Origin: Bos javanicus
Lineage: Eukaryota; Chordata; Mammalia; Artiodactyla; Bovidae
Direction of reading: 5' to 3'
Assembly (NCBI RefSeq): GCF_032452875.1
Contig: NC_083881.1
Span: 60,209,689 to 60,273,688, forward strand
DNA: 64,000 nucleotides
How positions within the stretch are numbered: position 1 is the first letter of the stretch; every line of letters begins with the position of its first letter. A program made the translations under genes and the position numbers. Of the stretch, positions 35,776 to 47,427 are shown one piece after another. Under the pieces are notes generated by a model that saw only the letters and a program-made list of their open reading frames with translations, had not been told where the DNA came from and searched no databases.

Positions 35776-36750
35776 TATCGTTCAGTCACTAAGTCATGCC
35801 CAACTCTTTGCAACCCCGTGGACTACAGCACACCAGGCTTCCCTGTCCTTCACTGTCTCCCAGAGTTTGCTCAGATTCATGTCCACTGAGTCACTGAAAT
35901 ATCTAACACATCATCCTCTGCCACCCCCTTCTCCTTTTGCCTTCAACCTTTCCCAGCATCAGGGTCTTTTCCAGTGAGTTGGCTCTTTACATCAGGTGGC
36001 CAAAGTATTGGAACTTCAGCTTCAGCATCAATCCTTCCAATGAATATTCAGGGTTGATTTCCTTTAGGATTGTCTGATTTGATCTGCTTGCTATCCAAGG
36101 CAATCTCAAGAGTCTTCTCCAACATCACAATTTGAAAGCATCAGTTCTTTGGCACTCAGCCTTCTTTGTGGTCCAACTCTCACATCTGTACATGACTACT
36201 AGAAAAACCACAGTTTTGACTGTAAGGACCTTTGTCAGCAAAGTAATGTTTCTGCTTTTTAATACGCTGTCTAGGTTTGTCATTGGTTTTCTTCCAAGAA
36301 GCAAGTGTCTTTTAATTTCATGACTGCAGTCACCGTCCACAGTGATATTGGAGTCCAAGAAAAGAAAATCTGTCGCTGCTTCCAATTTTTCTCCATCTAT
36401 TTGCCATGAATTGATAGGACCAGATGCCATGATCTTAGGTTTTGAATGCTGAGTTTCAAGCCAGCTTTTTCACTCTTCTCTTTCACTTTCATCAAGAGAC
36501 TCTTTAGTTCCTCTTTGCTTTCTGCCATTAGGATGGTGTCATCTGCATATCTGAGGTTATTGATATTTCTCCCAGCAACCTTTATTCCAGCTTGTGCTTC
36601 ATCCAGCCCAGCGTTTCTCATGATGTACTCTGCGTATGAGTTGAATAAGCAGGGTGACAATATACAGCCTTGATGTACTCCTTTCCCAATTTTGAACCAG
36701 TCCATTGTTGTATGTTCAGTCCTGCCTATTGCCTCTTAACCTGCATATGT
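35776..36750 (-). mobile_element. BovB LINE, 3' portion (older copy)
   Basis: Minus-strand BovB from near the palm (GCILSPCLFNSYAEYIM, RYADDTILM) to a worn 3' end. Substitutions and several frame breaks place it among the older copies; the pentamer tail is almost gone. Confidence 0.87.
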
Positions 36751-36854
36751 GCCTTGGAAGGAATACTCCCATGTGCTCACGAGAGGCTAAAACCCAAAGA
36801 AGGTTAATATCCTCCCAGAAAGGAACATGTAAGCTTTACTAAGGGAAAATAATA

Positions 36855-37020
36855 GAGTGTAATGGGAAAGCATGGGCTTTGGAGTCAGACACATTACAGT
36901 TTGAATCCTGGTTCTGCTACTTTAGATGTTTTAGAACTGAATGAATCACTTGATCTCACTAAATCTTATTGTAACATCTGGAAAGTGGGATAACATACAT
37001 GCTTAAGGATTAAACGAAAG
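36855..37020 (+). repeat. MIR SINE
   Basis: Clear MIR pattern: 'gctttggagtcagacacatt', 'gaatcctggttctgctactt', then 'catctggaaagtgggataac'. Confidence 0.75.
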
Positions 37021-37503
37021 AAATAAGAGGTTGAAATAAATTTTAATTGTCATTATTACAGACTCATTATCCAAATTAAAATGATCTTTTTCCCCAAACT
37101 CCCCTCCACTGAGTGTTATGCATTTTGTATATTAGTAGAGTTTTAAGAGCATATTTCATATAGTAAGAAATATGTCCTGTTTTTCTTGATTACATGGCTA
37201 TATCTCAATGAAAGGTAGATTCACTAAACAAAAGAGTGACATTTTAGCATAGACTTCTTTATTTTATTATAAAAAAGGCCAAAATTATGAACTTCCATTG
37301 AACCCAGACCAAGCAATATATGGTTACATGCTGTGGACTTAGAACATGTGTTGAGCAAGTATAAATAAAAGAAATACAAAGAAGCTATTTCTATTCAAAA
37401 ATTATGGTAACATATTAAGCAATTTTCAAAAACTTTTCTCCATTTCACTACAGTACCAAATTTTATTTGAATATTTATATTTCTCTCATAGGACCTCTAT
37501 ACC

Positions 37504-37645
37504 TAGGTCAGGAAGATCCCCTGGAGGAGGGCATGGCAACCCACTCCAGTATTCTTGCCAGGAGAATCCCATGGACAGAAGAGCCTGGCGGGCTACAGTC
37601 CATAGGGTCACAATGAGTCAGACTTAGCTGAAGCAACTTAGCACT
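37504..37645 (+). mobile_element. Bov-tA SINE, head-truncated
   Basis: It starts inside the head at 'aggtcaggaagatcccctgg' and continues through the Bov-A body to 'gactta'. The tRNA-like first third is missing. Confidence 0.85.
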
Positions 37646-37737
37646 CACAAGCTATTACTCTACAAATAATCTTCCTTATTTTTCAGAAAAGTAGTTGTTT
37701 TATTAAATTAGAGACAAAATGTATCATCTTCATCTAC

Positions 37738-37965
37738 TTAGCAGTATAATGAAGTGGTTGGGGGTACCATGGGCTTTGAGATCTGAGTAACTAACTATAT
37801 TACTTTGGCAATGAATCTCTCCGAGCCATAGTTTTTACATCTGTAAAACAGCAGTAATATTCCTACCTCATGGAGTTCTGTAGAGATGAGATGTCGTATA
37901 CAAGGGCCTTGCCTAGCCCAGCGCCCAGTGTATTAAAATTCAACAAATAGTCCATAAATATTTGT
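37738..37965 (+). repeat. MIR-like SINE
   Basis: MIR-order blocks: 'gggctttgagatctgagtaa', 'ttacatctgtaaaacagcag', 'cctacctcatggagttctgt', 'gccttgcctagcccagcgcc'. Confidence 0.7.
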
Positions 37966-38216
37966 ACACTCAGTAATCGTGCTCAAGCTATATGCTCTTT
38001 AAATCATAATGTGAAAACTTGGTTTAATGTGAAGACTATATTTGATAACTCTAGAAAGTCATCATTTCGTAATATGAAATTGTACATTACAGATGTCCAC
38101 CAAGGATGCATTAGTCATATTCAAGAGAACAAGGTAACAAGCTGTTTGCCCTTCCAACTTTAAAGGATAACAGCTGTCCATAACAGAGATAAAAGCTCAC
38201 CAGGAATGGCTTGAAA

Positions 38217-38420
38217 GAAGTGAAAGTGTTAGGCACTCAGTGGTGTCCAACTCTTTGTGACCCCATGGACTGTAGCCCACCAGTCTCCTCTGTCCATGAA
38301 TTCTCCAGGCAGGAATATGGGTTGCCATTCCCATCTCTAGGACATCTTCCCAACCCAGGGATTGAACACAGATCTCCCACATTGCAGGTGTATGCTTTCT
38401 CGTCTGAGTCACCTGGGAAG
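38217..38420 (-). mobile_element. Bov-tA SINE
   Basis: Minus-strand Bov-tA with small deletions; the right edge is the tRNA-like head (cttcccaggtgactcag). Confidence 0.87.
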
Positions 38421-39049
38421 GAGTGGCTTACTGTTTATTTGTAGCAAATTACTGAGCAGACCAAAGAAATAGTTGGGCTTTACAAGAAACCACCTTAATG
38501 GTTTATTTCAGCATTACAGTTATTTATTTTTCAACAGATAATTGAATACTTGCTTTCATAACACTCAAATGAACTTTGAATTCTTATTGATACAAACCAA
38601 GTACTAAAAAGTCCTGCATAGAGTCTTGCATGTGATGTTGACAAGGTGAAAATGAAGTTAGTGAACTCCTTATGCACCGCTGTGGTCTGTGATAGGTCTT
38701 GGAATACAAAGATAAATACCATGCAGTTTTCATTTTCCAGAAACTCACAGATTAGTGCCCTTAGGTACACAGTTATGCAAGAGATAGGTAGTTGGTATTA
38801 TCCTTGACCTTAAACCACATTTTCACTGTTTGCCTTGGCTGATGCTCAATATCTCTCACTGAAAAACAGTAACTTTTCTCCTGAGATGTCTTTAGGATAA
38901 ATAAAAGTTTTAATAGAAGGGAGATTTCACCATACAACATAATTTCCCTTCCAGTTACATCAGAGAAATAAAGTATAAAACAAGATGGCACAGACAGGAC
39001 AGACACAGAAAGGTTCTATTTCAGAGGGCGCGGGCCTGGGTGGGACTGC

Positions 39050-39213
39050 CGTTGTTGTTCAGTCACTAAGTCATGTCCGACTCTTTTCGACCCCATGGAC
39101 TGCAGGACACCAGGCTCCCCTGTACTTCACCATCTCCTGGAGTTGGCTCAAACCCATGTCCATTGAGTCAGTGATACCATCCACCCATCTCATCCTCTGT
39201 CACCCCTTCTCCT
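39050..39213 (-). mobile_element. BovB 3'-end scrap
   Basis: It starts 'gttgttcagtcactaagtca' and covers only about 160 bases of the BovB 3' end, in minus orientation. Confidence 0.8.
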
Positions 39214-39619
39214 GGGTGGAACATGTGCGGGTAAAAGGAGCTGCCCCTTGACTACTGTATCTCTATATCTCATGCTCTTCCTTGAACCCTGATTCCTTCA
39301 ACATCCAGGGCATCAGTCCATCTACATAACTGGAGACAGTGTCCTGAGGACTCCAGAACAGAACCTACTATCCCTGCTTCAGCCGCAACTGAGGTCACGC
39401 CCAGGACCCCCCAGGATTCCTCAGAAAGTTGAGGTAAATGCTAGTAAGGGTCGCCTTGAATTTCTTTAGCTTTAGACCTTGACAGCATCAAGAGCAGGGC
39501 ATAGGAATAGTTTTATACTAAGTTGCAGAACCAAAGACTGTAAACTTTCCTGAAGATACCCTGCAGCTTACTTTGTTTTCAAGTCTCAAGTCAACAAAAT
39601 ACAAAGGACTGAAAGCAGA

Positions 39620-39835
39620 TCCTTGTTACCAGGGGCCAAGGCTGGTGAGAGGACTCACCAGCAAACAAGCCGCTGGAAACTTTTTGGGGTGATGGAAATA
39701 TTTTCTATCTTGATTGTGGTGCATGGTCACATGAGTGCCTGTCTCTCTCAGAATTCATAGCACTGTACACTTTAAAAGATGGATTTTACTCTCTATGCTG
39801 TATTGTTTGTTAAGAAAATAAATATATGAAGTGCA
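39620..39835 (+). mobile_element. L1 3'-end fragment
   Basis: Blocks 'gggtgatggaaatattttct', 'gtacactttaaaagatggat' and an A-rich end 'gttaagaaaataaatatatg' follow old L1 3'UTRs. Confidence 0.6.
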
Positions 39836-40199
39836 ACATTCAAACCCTATTTGGTCTATGTAGCAAAGTCCAAATACCTTTTAAAAATTATTTCCTCTTG
39901 CTTCTTAAAAAGACTTTGTCAAATGAAATTTCAAAGACAGTGATTTCTACACCCTCGTGTTCATTGCAGCATTGTTGATAATAGTCAAGACACAGAAGTC
40001 AAGACATCAACACACGAATGGATAGAACAGTTTGGCATATACTTGTCATCGTTGTTCAGCTGCTAAGTCTGACTCTTTGTGACCCGTGTGTATGTGTGTG
40101 TGTGTCATATACTAAGTCTGACTCTTTGTGACCTCTTATGCGCGTGTGTGTGGCATATATATACTCAATGTATAAAAAATGAATAAGCAGTAACGTCAA

Positions 40200-40495
40200 T
40201 CAAATAGAATTGGGAAACCAGAGAGGGAGCTCTCACATCCTGCGCTGATAGCAGAGCCTGGGGCAGTAAAGACTCCTCTCCTTTCCTGTCAAGAACTCAG
40301 CCAGTGAAAAGCCATGGACTCTTGGTTTACTGAATCCAACTTCCTTTTCTTGTCTACAAAAGCATTCTCCTTCCCTTACCCTGCGAGACTTGCCTGTGGC
40401 TCACCATGGTTGGAGACTCAAATTGCAATCCTTTTTGATCCCAAATAAACCCGTCTCTGGTAGAGAAACATCTGACAGCCTATTTGTTACAGGAC
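40200..40495 (+). repeat. LTR-like stretch (family not assigned)
   Basis: The sequence ends near 'cccaaataaacccgtctctg', a polyadenylation-type motif common near the R region of mammalian ERV1 LTRs. No coding part is seen. Assignment is by resemblance only. Confidence 0.35.
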
Positions 40496-40506
40496 AACAA
40501 ATGGAA

Positions 40507-40689
40507 TTTTTTTTTTTTTTTTAAGTCTCTCAGTCATGTCCAACTCTTCTGTCCATGAAATTCTTCAGGCAAGAATACTGGCATGGGTTGCCATTCTCCT
40601 CTACAGGGGATCTTCCCAACCCAGAGCTTGAACTCAGGTCTCCCACATTGCAGGCTGATTCTTCACTGTCTGAGCCACCAGGGAAGCGG
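40507..40689 (-). mobile_element. Bov-tA SINE with 12-bp target-site duplication
   Basis: Begins with a T-run (reverse of an A tail), then minus-strand Bov-tA with a deletion in the body. Flanked by a perfect caacaaatggaa at 40495-40506 and 40690-40701. Confidence 0.93.
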
Positions 40690-41261
40690 CAACAAATGGA
40701 ACTGTATTCAGACATGAAAAAGAAGGAAATCCTGCCATTTGCAACACAATGAATGGACTGTGAGGATATTATGCTAAGTAAAACAGGTCAGAGAAAGACA
40801 AACACTGCATGATATCATTCATAGGTAGAATCTAACGAAGCATCTCACAGAAACAGAAAACAGATGGGTGGCTGCCATGAGCAGGGCTGCAAATGCGGGA
40901 AGACAGTCAAAAGGTACAAACTTCCAGTTACAAGATGAATAAGTTCTGGGGACAATGTACATTAACTATAGCATGGTGACCACGGTTAACAATACTGTAC
41001 TGTGCACTTGGAAGTTGCTAAGAGAGTTCATTTTAAATGTTCTCACCATATACACATACACAAAGCTGTAATGGGGAGGTGATTGCTGCGTTAACTCACT
41101 TTATTGTGGTAAACATTCTGCAACATGTACATACATCAAATCATTCTGTGTAGCCCTTAAACTTATACAATGGTTATATGTCAATTATATTTCAATAAAG
41201 CTGGAAAAAATTCTCCTCAAGATCAGTATTGTGGATCTCACATTTTAAAAAGCAAAGCTAT

Positions 41262-41565
41262 GGGGCTTCTCTGGTGGTCTAGTGGTAAAGAATACACATC
41301 AAAATTCAGGGGACATGGGTTTGATCCCGGTCTGGGAAGATCCCACATGCCGAGGGGCTACTAAGCCCATGTGCCACAACGACTGAGCTCACGCCCCACA
41401 ATTACTGAAGCCTGCACCCTGAGAGCCTGTGTTCTACAACAAGAGAAGCCACCGAAATGAGAAGCCCGAGCACCGCAAGGAACAGTAGCCCCCTCTCGCC
41501 GCAACCAGAGAACGCCAGAGCAGCAGTGGAGACCCAGCACAATCAAAAATAAATAAATAAACCTT
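41262..41565 (+). mobile_element. CHR-type tRNA-derived SINE, near full length
   Basis: Head 'gcttctctggtggtctagtg', box-B-like 'gggtttgatcccggtc', body 'gctactaagcccatgtgcca' to 'gcacaatcaaaaataaataa' and an A-rich tail. Confidence 0.87.
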
Positions 41566-41637
41566 TTTTAAAGTGAAACTATTAATAAGAAGAAAATGCT
41601 AGAATAGAAATGAAACCGTTGGTTAAAAATAACATCT

Positions 41638-41828
41638 GATGAGCACAGTGCTACAGACTTTACATGACCTACCTAATTTAAAGTATACAGCCCTTATGGA
41701 TTGCTACCACTATTCCAAAAAAAAAAATCAAGAGGCATAGAATTAAGAAGGTTAACCAAGAATCCACAGATGACAGATGATAAAGCCAGAACTCAAATCT
41801 AGAGCAGTCTGGCTCCAAAGTACAAGGT
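41638..41828 (+). repeat. MIR/L2-like fragment
   Basis: Diverged blocks such as 'gaacatctgatgagcacagt'-like start and 'agccagaactcaaatctaga' near the end. Weak. Confidence 0.45.
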
Positions 41829-41856
41829 TTTTAACCTTACTTTATTATATTCTTTC

Positions 41857-42059
41857 CTGGTGGCTCAGATGGTAAAGAATCTTCCTGCAATGCAGGAGAC
41901 CCAGCTTTAATCCCTGGGTCAGGAAGATCCTCTGGAGAAGGAAATGGGAACCCACTCCAGTGTTCTTGCCTGGAGAATCCCATGGACAGAGGAGCCTGAC
42001 GGGCTACAATCCATGGGGTCACAAAGAGTCAGACACGACTGAGCAACTAACACACACTC
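41857..42059 (+). mobile_element. Bov-tA SINE with target-site duplication
   Basis: The head (ctggtggctcagatggtaaa) and Bov-A body are intact, ending (ca)n. A perfect 10-bp atattctttc lies at 41847-41856 and 42060-42069. Confidence 0.93.
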
Positions 42060-42771
42060 ATATTCTTTCTAATCAAGGGGGCACTTCCTTTATTTCCTTA
42101 AGTATTATAATATTGCTGAAAAATATTTTGCTAAGAAAGCTCAAAATAACTGGGAAGCCATAGCACTGTATGAGTGAGGTCAAAGGGCAGGAGTTTCTGG
42201 ATGTATATATTAGTGTTGCTGGCAAAAGGGCAGAAGAAACCTCTGAGCTGTGGCATCTTTTTGTTCAAGGGGGACAATGATAGGCACTGACATTGGCTGA
42301 ATTATGTGCCCCAGAGATACCTGGATGTCCTTCTAGTCCCTGGAATGTTGCTTTCTATGGTAAAAGGGACTTTACAGAGGTGGCCAAGTGAAGGATTTAC
42401 TGAAATGGAAAGATTATCCTGGATTATCTCAGTGGCACGTCCTGCAAGTTTCCCCCCAGGGCAGGTCAATGTTGGTGTGTTGGACCTGGACCCCCCACAT
42501 TTCTTAACTTGTTAGAGGAAGGAGCTTTTTATTCATGCTCATGCTATTAGCTATCTGAGGAAAAACGGATGACTCCCCAATATTTAGCTAACAGTCTGAA
42601 TGAGCTTTGTAGCCCCCAGTCAGAAGTGCTAGAGGTGTAAAGAGTGATGGATGTGGGAATTTTGTGATGGTAGGAGTCAATGCTCCTCTGTTTGTGTAAC
42701 CTGAAGCCCAAGTGTGGCCAGGATTTGAACTTGGCATTAGAGTTTGGTCTCACATGAGTAAATTGTGTGTA

Positions 42772-42986
42772 TGCTTGGTTGCTCAGTCGTGTCCAACTCT
42801 TTGTGACCCCCTGGACTGTACCCTGCCAGGGTCCTCTGTCTGTGGGATTCTGCAGATAAGATTACTGGAGTGGGTTGCCATATCCTTCTCCAGGGGATCT
42901 TCCTGACCCAGGGACTGAACCCGAGTCTCCTGTGTCTCCTGCATTGCAGGCATATTCTTTACCCGCTGAGCCATCGAGGAAACCCA
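42772..42986 (-). mobile_element. Bov-tA SINE
   Basis: Minus-strand Bov-tA; the left edge is 'gcttggttgctcagtcgtgt', the right edge the tRNA-like head. Contains a small ctcctgtgt duplication. Confidence 0.9.
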
Positions 42987-43445
42987 GGTTCCAGAATGAG
43001 AGGTTTACCTCAAGCATTTACAGTTCAGTTCAGTTCAGTCATTTTACCTCAAAAACTCCATTTGTTAAAGGGGAAAATAGTACTTAGCTCAAAGAGGTGT
43101 TGTGGAGGACAAAGTAAAATAATGCATGTGAAGCCTTTGGCCCAGGACTAACTTGATTCCAGTACTCAGGAAACCTCAGCTTCCTCTTCTGGTATTTCCT
43201 CCCTCTGCCCAGGAGGTTCAAGGAAGAGCTCCCTCTAGAGGTGAGCAGTGGTCAGCTCTCTTTCTCTGGCCCTGCAGAGTCAGGGGACCACACCAGCTGT
43301 CATGTCTATTACTGCTGAGCAGAGAAAGATGTTGTCCCTGCTTACCACCAAAAGTTCCCACCAATAACCTACATCTGGATTTACACTCTGTATGTGGAAC
43401 TCTTTCCAAGAAGATCCCCGCTGCCTCAGTAGAGGCCCCAGAAAT

Positions 43446-43645
43446 AAAGTGAAGTCGCTCAGTCGTGTCCGACTCTTTGAGACCCCATGGACTGTAGCCC
43501 ACCAGGCTCCTCCATCCATGGGATTCTCCAGGCAAGAGTACTGGAGTGGGGTGCCATTTCCTTCTCCAGGGGGATGTTCCCAACCCAGGGATCGAACCCG
43601 GGTCTCCCGCATTGTAGGCAGATGCTTTACCGTCTGAGCCACCAA
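43446..43645 (-). mobile_element. Bov-tA SINE (well preserved)
   Basis: Close to the Bov-tA consensus, with box-B-like 'gggatcgaacccgggtctcc' intact in reverse, so it may be relatively recent. Confidence 0.92.
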
Positions 43646-44192
43646 AATCCCACTAATTACCATTAAAAATTATGACTCTTCTTGAATGGAATGATCAACA
43701 CTTGAATCACTATGCTAAATGGTAAAGGTGAACACTCCTCTCTGAATGAAAATCTTTTACAAAGCAATACCAAAAGCATAAGACAACTTCCAGTTACTAC
43801 CAAGGGCTGAAAGAATAATTCACCACCTGATTAAAGTACACATGCTGAAGACACAAACACTATCGGTTAAGTATAGTCTTAAATATACATGCAAAAACCT
43901 GACTAATTTCCATACAGTGTTGAAAAAGGGCTTTCGACATCACCTTATTTTAAGACACGGGTTTTGTAAATATGGTTATTATTGAGGTCTCCGTCTCTTT
44001 GGGAAATAAAGGATCAACATATTTTTTAGAAAGAACAAATATGTAAATCACAATAATAAAACTATAATATTCATCTATAATATGGCTTCCTTGAACCTTT
44101 AAAACAATTTTTTCCTGAAAAAATTAATCTGAAACACGCTGAAGTACATGTTTTCAACATATACTGATCTTTATCATGAATTAAATCCTTCC
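43646..44192. other. Intergenic stretch without recognised feature
   Basis: AT-rich sequence with no ORF of note and no repeat that I can name. Confidence 0.55.
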
Positions 44193-44201
44193 ATTGTAAC
44201 T

Positions 44202-45899
44202 GTGATCCACAGAGTCAAAGGCTTTGGTATAGTCAATAAAGCAGAAATAGATGCTTTTCTGGAACTCTCTTGCTTTTTCTATGATCCAGCGGATGTTGGC
44301 AATTTGATCTCTGGTTCCTCTGCCTTTTCTAAAACCAGCTTGAACATCAGGAAGTTCATGGTTCACATATTGCTGAAGCCTGGCTTGGAGAATTTTGAGC
44401 ATTACTTTACTAGCGTGTAAGATGAGTGCAATTGTGCGGTTATGTCTGAGCATTCTTTGGCATTGCCTTTCTTTGGGATTGGAATGAAAACTGACCTTTT
44501 CCAGTCCTGTGGCCACTGCTGAGTTTTCCAAATTTGCTGGCATATTGAGTGCAGCACTTTCACAGCATCATCTTTTAGGATTTGAAATAGCTCAACTGGA
44601 ATTCCATCACCTCCACTAGCTTTGTTCGTAGTAATGCTCTCTAAGGCCCACTTGACTTCACATTCCAGGATGTCTGGCTCTAGGTCAGTGATCACATCAT
44701 CGTGATTATCTGGGTAATGAAGATCTTTTTTGTACAGTTCTTCTGTGTATTCTTGCCATCTCTTCTTAATATCTTCTGCTTCTGTTAGGTCCATACCATT
44801 TCTGTCCTTTATCGAGCCCATCTTTGCATGAAATGTTCCTTTGGTATCTCTGATTTTCTTGAAGAAAATTCTGAAAGAGATGGGAATACCAGACCACCTG
44901 ATCTGCCTCTTGAGAAATTTGTATGCAGATCAGGAAGCAACAGTTAGAACTGGACATGGAACAACAGACTGCTTCCAAATAGGAAAAGGAGTTCGTCAAG
45001 GCTGTATATTGTCACCCTGTTTATTTAACTTACATGCAGAGTACATCATGAGAAACGCTGGACTGGAAGAAACACAAGCTGGAATCAAGATTGCTGGGAG
45101 AAATATCAATCACGTCAGATATGCAGATGACACCACCCTTATGGCAGAAAGTGAAGAGGAACTCAAAAGCCTCTTGATGAAAGTGAAAGTGGAGAGTGAA
45201 AAAGTTGGCTTATAGCTCAACATTCAGAAAACAAAGATCATGGCATCCGGTCCCATCACTTCATGGGAAATAGATGGGGAAACAGTGGAAACAATGTCAG
45301 ACTTTATTTTTCTGGGCTCCAAAATCACTACAGATGGTGACTGCAGCCATGAAATTAAAAGGCACTTACTTATTGGAAGGAAAGTTATGACCAACCTAGA
45401 TAGCATATTCAAAAGCAGAGACATTACTTTGCCAACAAAGGTTCGTCTAGTCAAGTCTATGGTTTTTCCTGTGGTCTTGTATGGATGTGAGAGTTGGACT
45501 GTGAAGAAGGCTGAGCGCCGAAGAATTGATGCTTTTGAACTGTGGTGTTAGAGAAGACTCTTGAGAGTCCCTTGGACTGCAAGGAGAGCCAACCAGTCCA
45601 TTCTGAAGGAGATCAGCCCTGGGATTTCTTTGGAAGGAATGATGCTAAAGCTGAAACTCCAGTACTTTGGCCACCTCATGCGAAGAGTTGACTCGTTGGA
45701 AAAGACTCTGATGCTGGGAGGGATTGGGGGCAGGAGGAAAAGGGGACGACAGAAGATGAGATGGCTGGATGGCATCACTGACTCAATGGACGTGAGTCTG
45801 AGTGAACTCCGGGAGTTGGTGATGGACAGGGAGGTCTGGCGTGCTGGGATTCATGGGGTCGCAAAGAGTTGGACACTACTGATCGACTGATCTGATCTG
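44202..45899 (+). mobile_element. BovB LINE with inverted 5' segment and target-site duplication
   Basis: 44202-44865 reads as BovB on the minus strand (the block before and through FCFIDY.KAFDSVDH). From about 44866 the sequence reads as BovB on the plus strand (ILKEMGIPDHLICLLRNL, GVRQGCILSPCLFNL, RYADDTTLM) to a (CTGAT)n end. Both halves are needed to make one element; only about a dozen bases are missing at the join. A perfect 9-bp attgtaact flanks the whole at 44193-44201 and 45900-45908, so inversion and insertion were one event. In-frame stops at 45213-45215 and 45549-45551 and the inversion make it inactive. Confidence 0.92.
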
Positions 45900-45908
45900 A
45901 TTGTAACT

Positions 45909-46440
45909 ATACTTCTAAGGCAGACATTTCAGGAATGGTATGCAACAAATTCTATTAGAAATAAAGATTATATTCAATGAATAATAAGCCATTATCCTTA
46001 AGATCTGATTAATTTTTAGTGCCTTTTTTATCCTGACACTTTTCACTGGGAGTTCAGTAGTAAATTCTAGAGCATACGGATGTCCATAAAGACTGAACTT
46101 GTTTGTTGATCTTGGTTAGCTATTCCATAAATTCCTACAGAATTTAAACATCATCAAATATTCTGCTGTGAGACATTGAGAGGTATCATCCACCAGGCTG
46201 ATATCTGAAAGGTGGATAAAGAAATGATCTTCCTGATTCAGATTCAAGAGGGTCATCAGTGAATGTTTCTGCATTAAAAATAAAGCAGCCCCAAATCTAG
46301 AAGGCAAGTGCTTCTTGGTCTGCTATTCACTTACCTAGACCCGAGAAGAGTTTAATTCAGACCTATCCCTGGCACTCTCTGGATGGGTGACTTGTCCCTG
46401 TTCGCAGAATCACAGGACTGTAACAGTACATGTAGTAGTA
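45909..46440. other. Intergenic stretch without recognised feature
   Basis: No gene or repeat that I can support, apart from a short (AGT)n run next to the following SINE. Confidence 0.5.
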
Positions 46441-46643
46441 GTAAAGTTGCTCAGTCATGTCCGATTCTTTGTGACCCCAGGGACTGTAACCCACCAGGCT
46501 GCTCTGTCCATGGGGTTTCTCAGGCAAGAATACTAGAGTGGGTAGCCATTCCCTTCTCCAGGGGATCTTCCCGACCCAGAGATTGAACCTGGGTCTCCTG
46601 CTTTGCAGGCAGATTCTTTACTGTCTGAGTCACCAGGGAAGCC
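46441..46643 (-). mobile_element. Bov-tA SINE
   Basis: Minus-strand Bov-tA with both the Bov-A body and the tRNA-like head, adjoining a short gtagtagta run on its left. Confidence 0.9.
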
Positions 46644-46679
46644 TAACAAGCTCTTGTCAACCTAGCTCCTCATGTTTCA

Positions 46680-46790
46680 TTTGAGGAGCCTGAGAGGGAC
46701 TTGTCCAGACTCACACCAGAAGCTGGCATCAGAGCTGGACTAGACTCCTGATTCCCTTCCATGCCACCTACCTGCCTTTCTATCACTGAT
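46680..46790 (+). repeat. MIR-like fragment
   Basis: Blocks 'gaggagcctgagagggactt' and 'cagagctggactagactcct' follow the MIR 3' half. Confidence 0.5.
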
Positions 46791-47234
46791 TCAGGTTTAA
46801 CCTCATTCCCCTGCCAGGGACTTTGATACCAGTGAGGGCCAGGCGACCAGGGCTGCCCACAGCTCCCAGCAGGGGCATACTGGAGACGCCCAGCTCTGCC
46901 CCACTCTCTCCTTGTTCACTCTGGCTCACACACCCTCATCATCTCCTTTCTGCCCCATGGACAACTTTTCCTCGAGCTGGAAACAACGCCCTGAAACCCC
47001 TCATAGCCACAGGGGCCTGGAGCAGGAGTGAGGATGGCTTAGGAGAACAGGGAAAGCAAACTCAGGTCCTCCAGGGTTGTGGAGGACCTAAATTTGCCTG
47101 AATCTGGAAGGTTTGTTTCCCCCAAAACCTGAGCTGCTCAGAAAAGGAAGTCACTCTTTGCTGCTCAGCCTTTCTGTCCCTTGAGACCATCAGTCAGAAC
47201 TGGGAGAGCCTTCCGACTGCTCTCACCTACACAC

Positions 47235-47427
47235 TGGAGAAGATCCTGATGTTGGAAAGACTGAGGGCAAGAGAAGAAGGAGACAACAGAGGATGAGATG
47301 GCTAGATGGCATCACCAACTCAATGGACTTGAACTTGCACAAACTCCGGACGATGCTGAGGGACAGGGAGGCCTGGCGTGCTGCCATCCATGGGGTCGCA
47401 AAGAGTCGGACATGACTGAGCGACTGA
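47235..47427 (+). mobile_element. BovB 3'-end fragment (older)
   Basis: Plus-strand BovB C-terminal tail region with frame breaks, ending 'gactgagcgactgaataaca'. Diverged. Confidence 0.85.

Larger units (their letters stand above)
39945..41205 (+). mobile_element. Old L1 3' sequence with internal insertions
   Basis: Starts 'ttcattgcagcattgttgat' and resumes after the insertions at about 40702 ('aatcctgccatttgcaacac', 'tcaattatatttcaataaag'), ending at an A-run. Between lie a small BovB-derived duplicated patch (40044-40160), an LTR-like stretch (about 40200-40495) and a Bov-tA. Confidence 0.6.
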
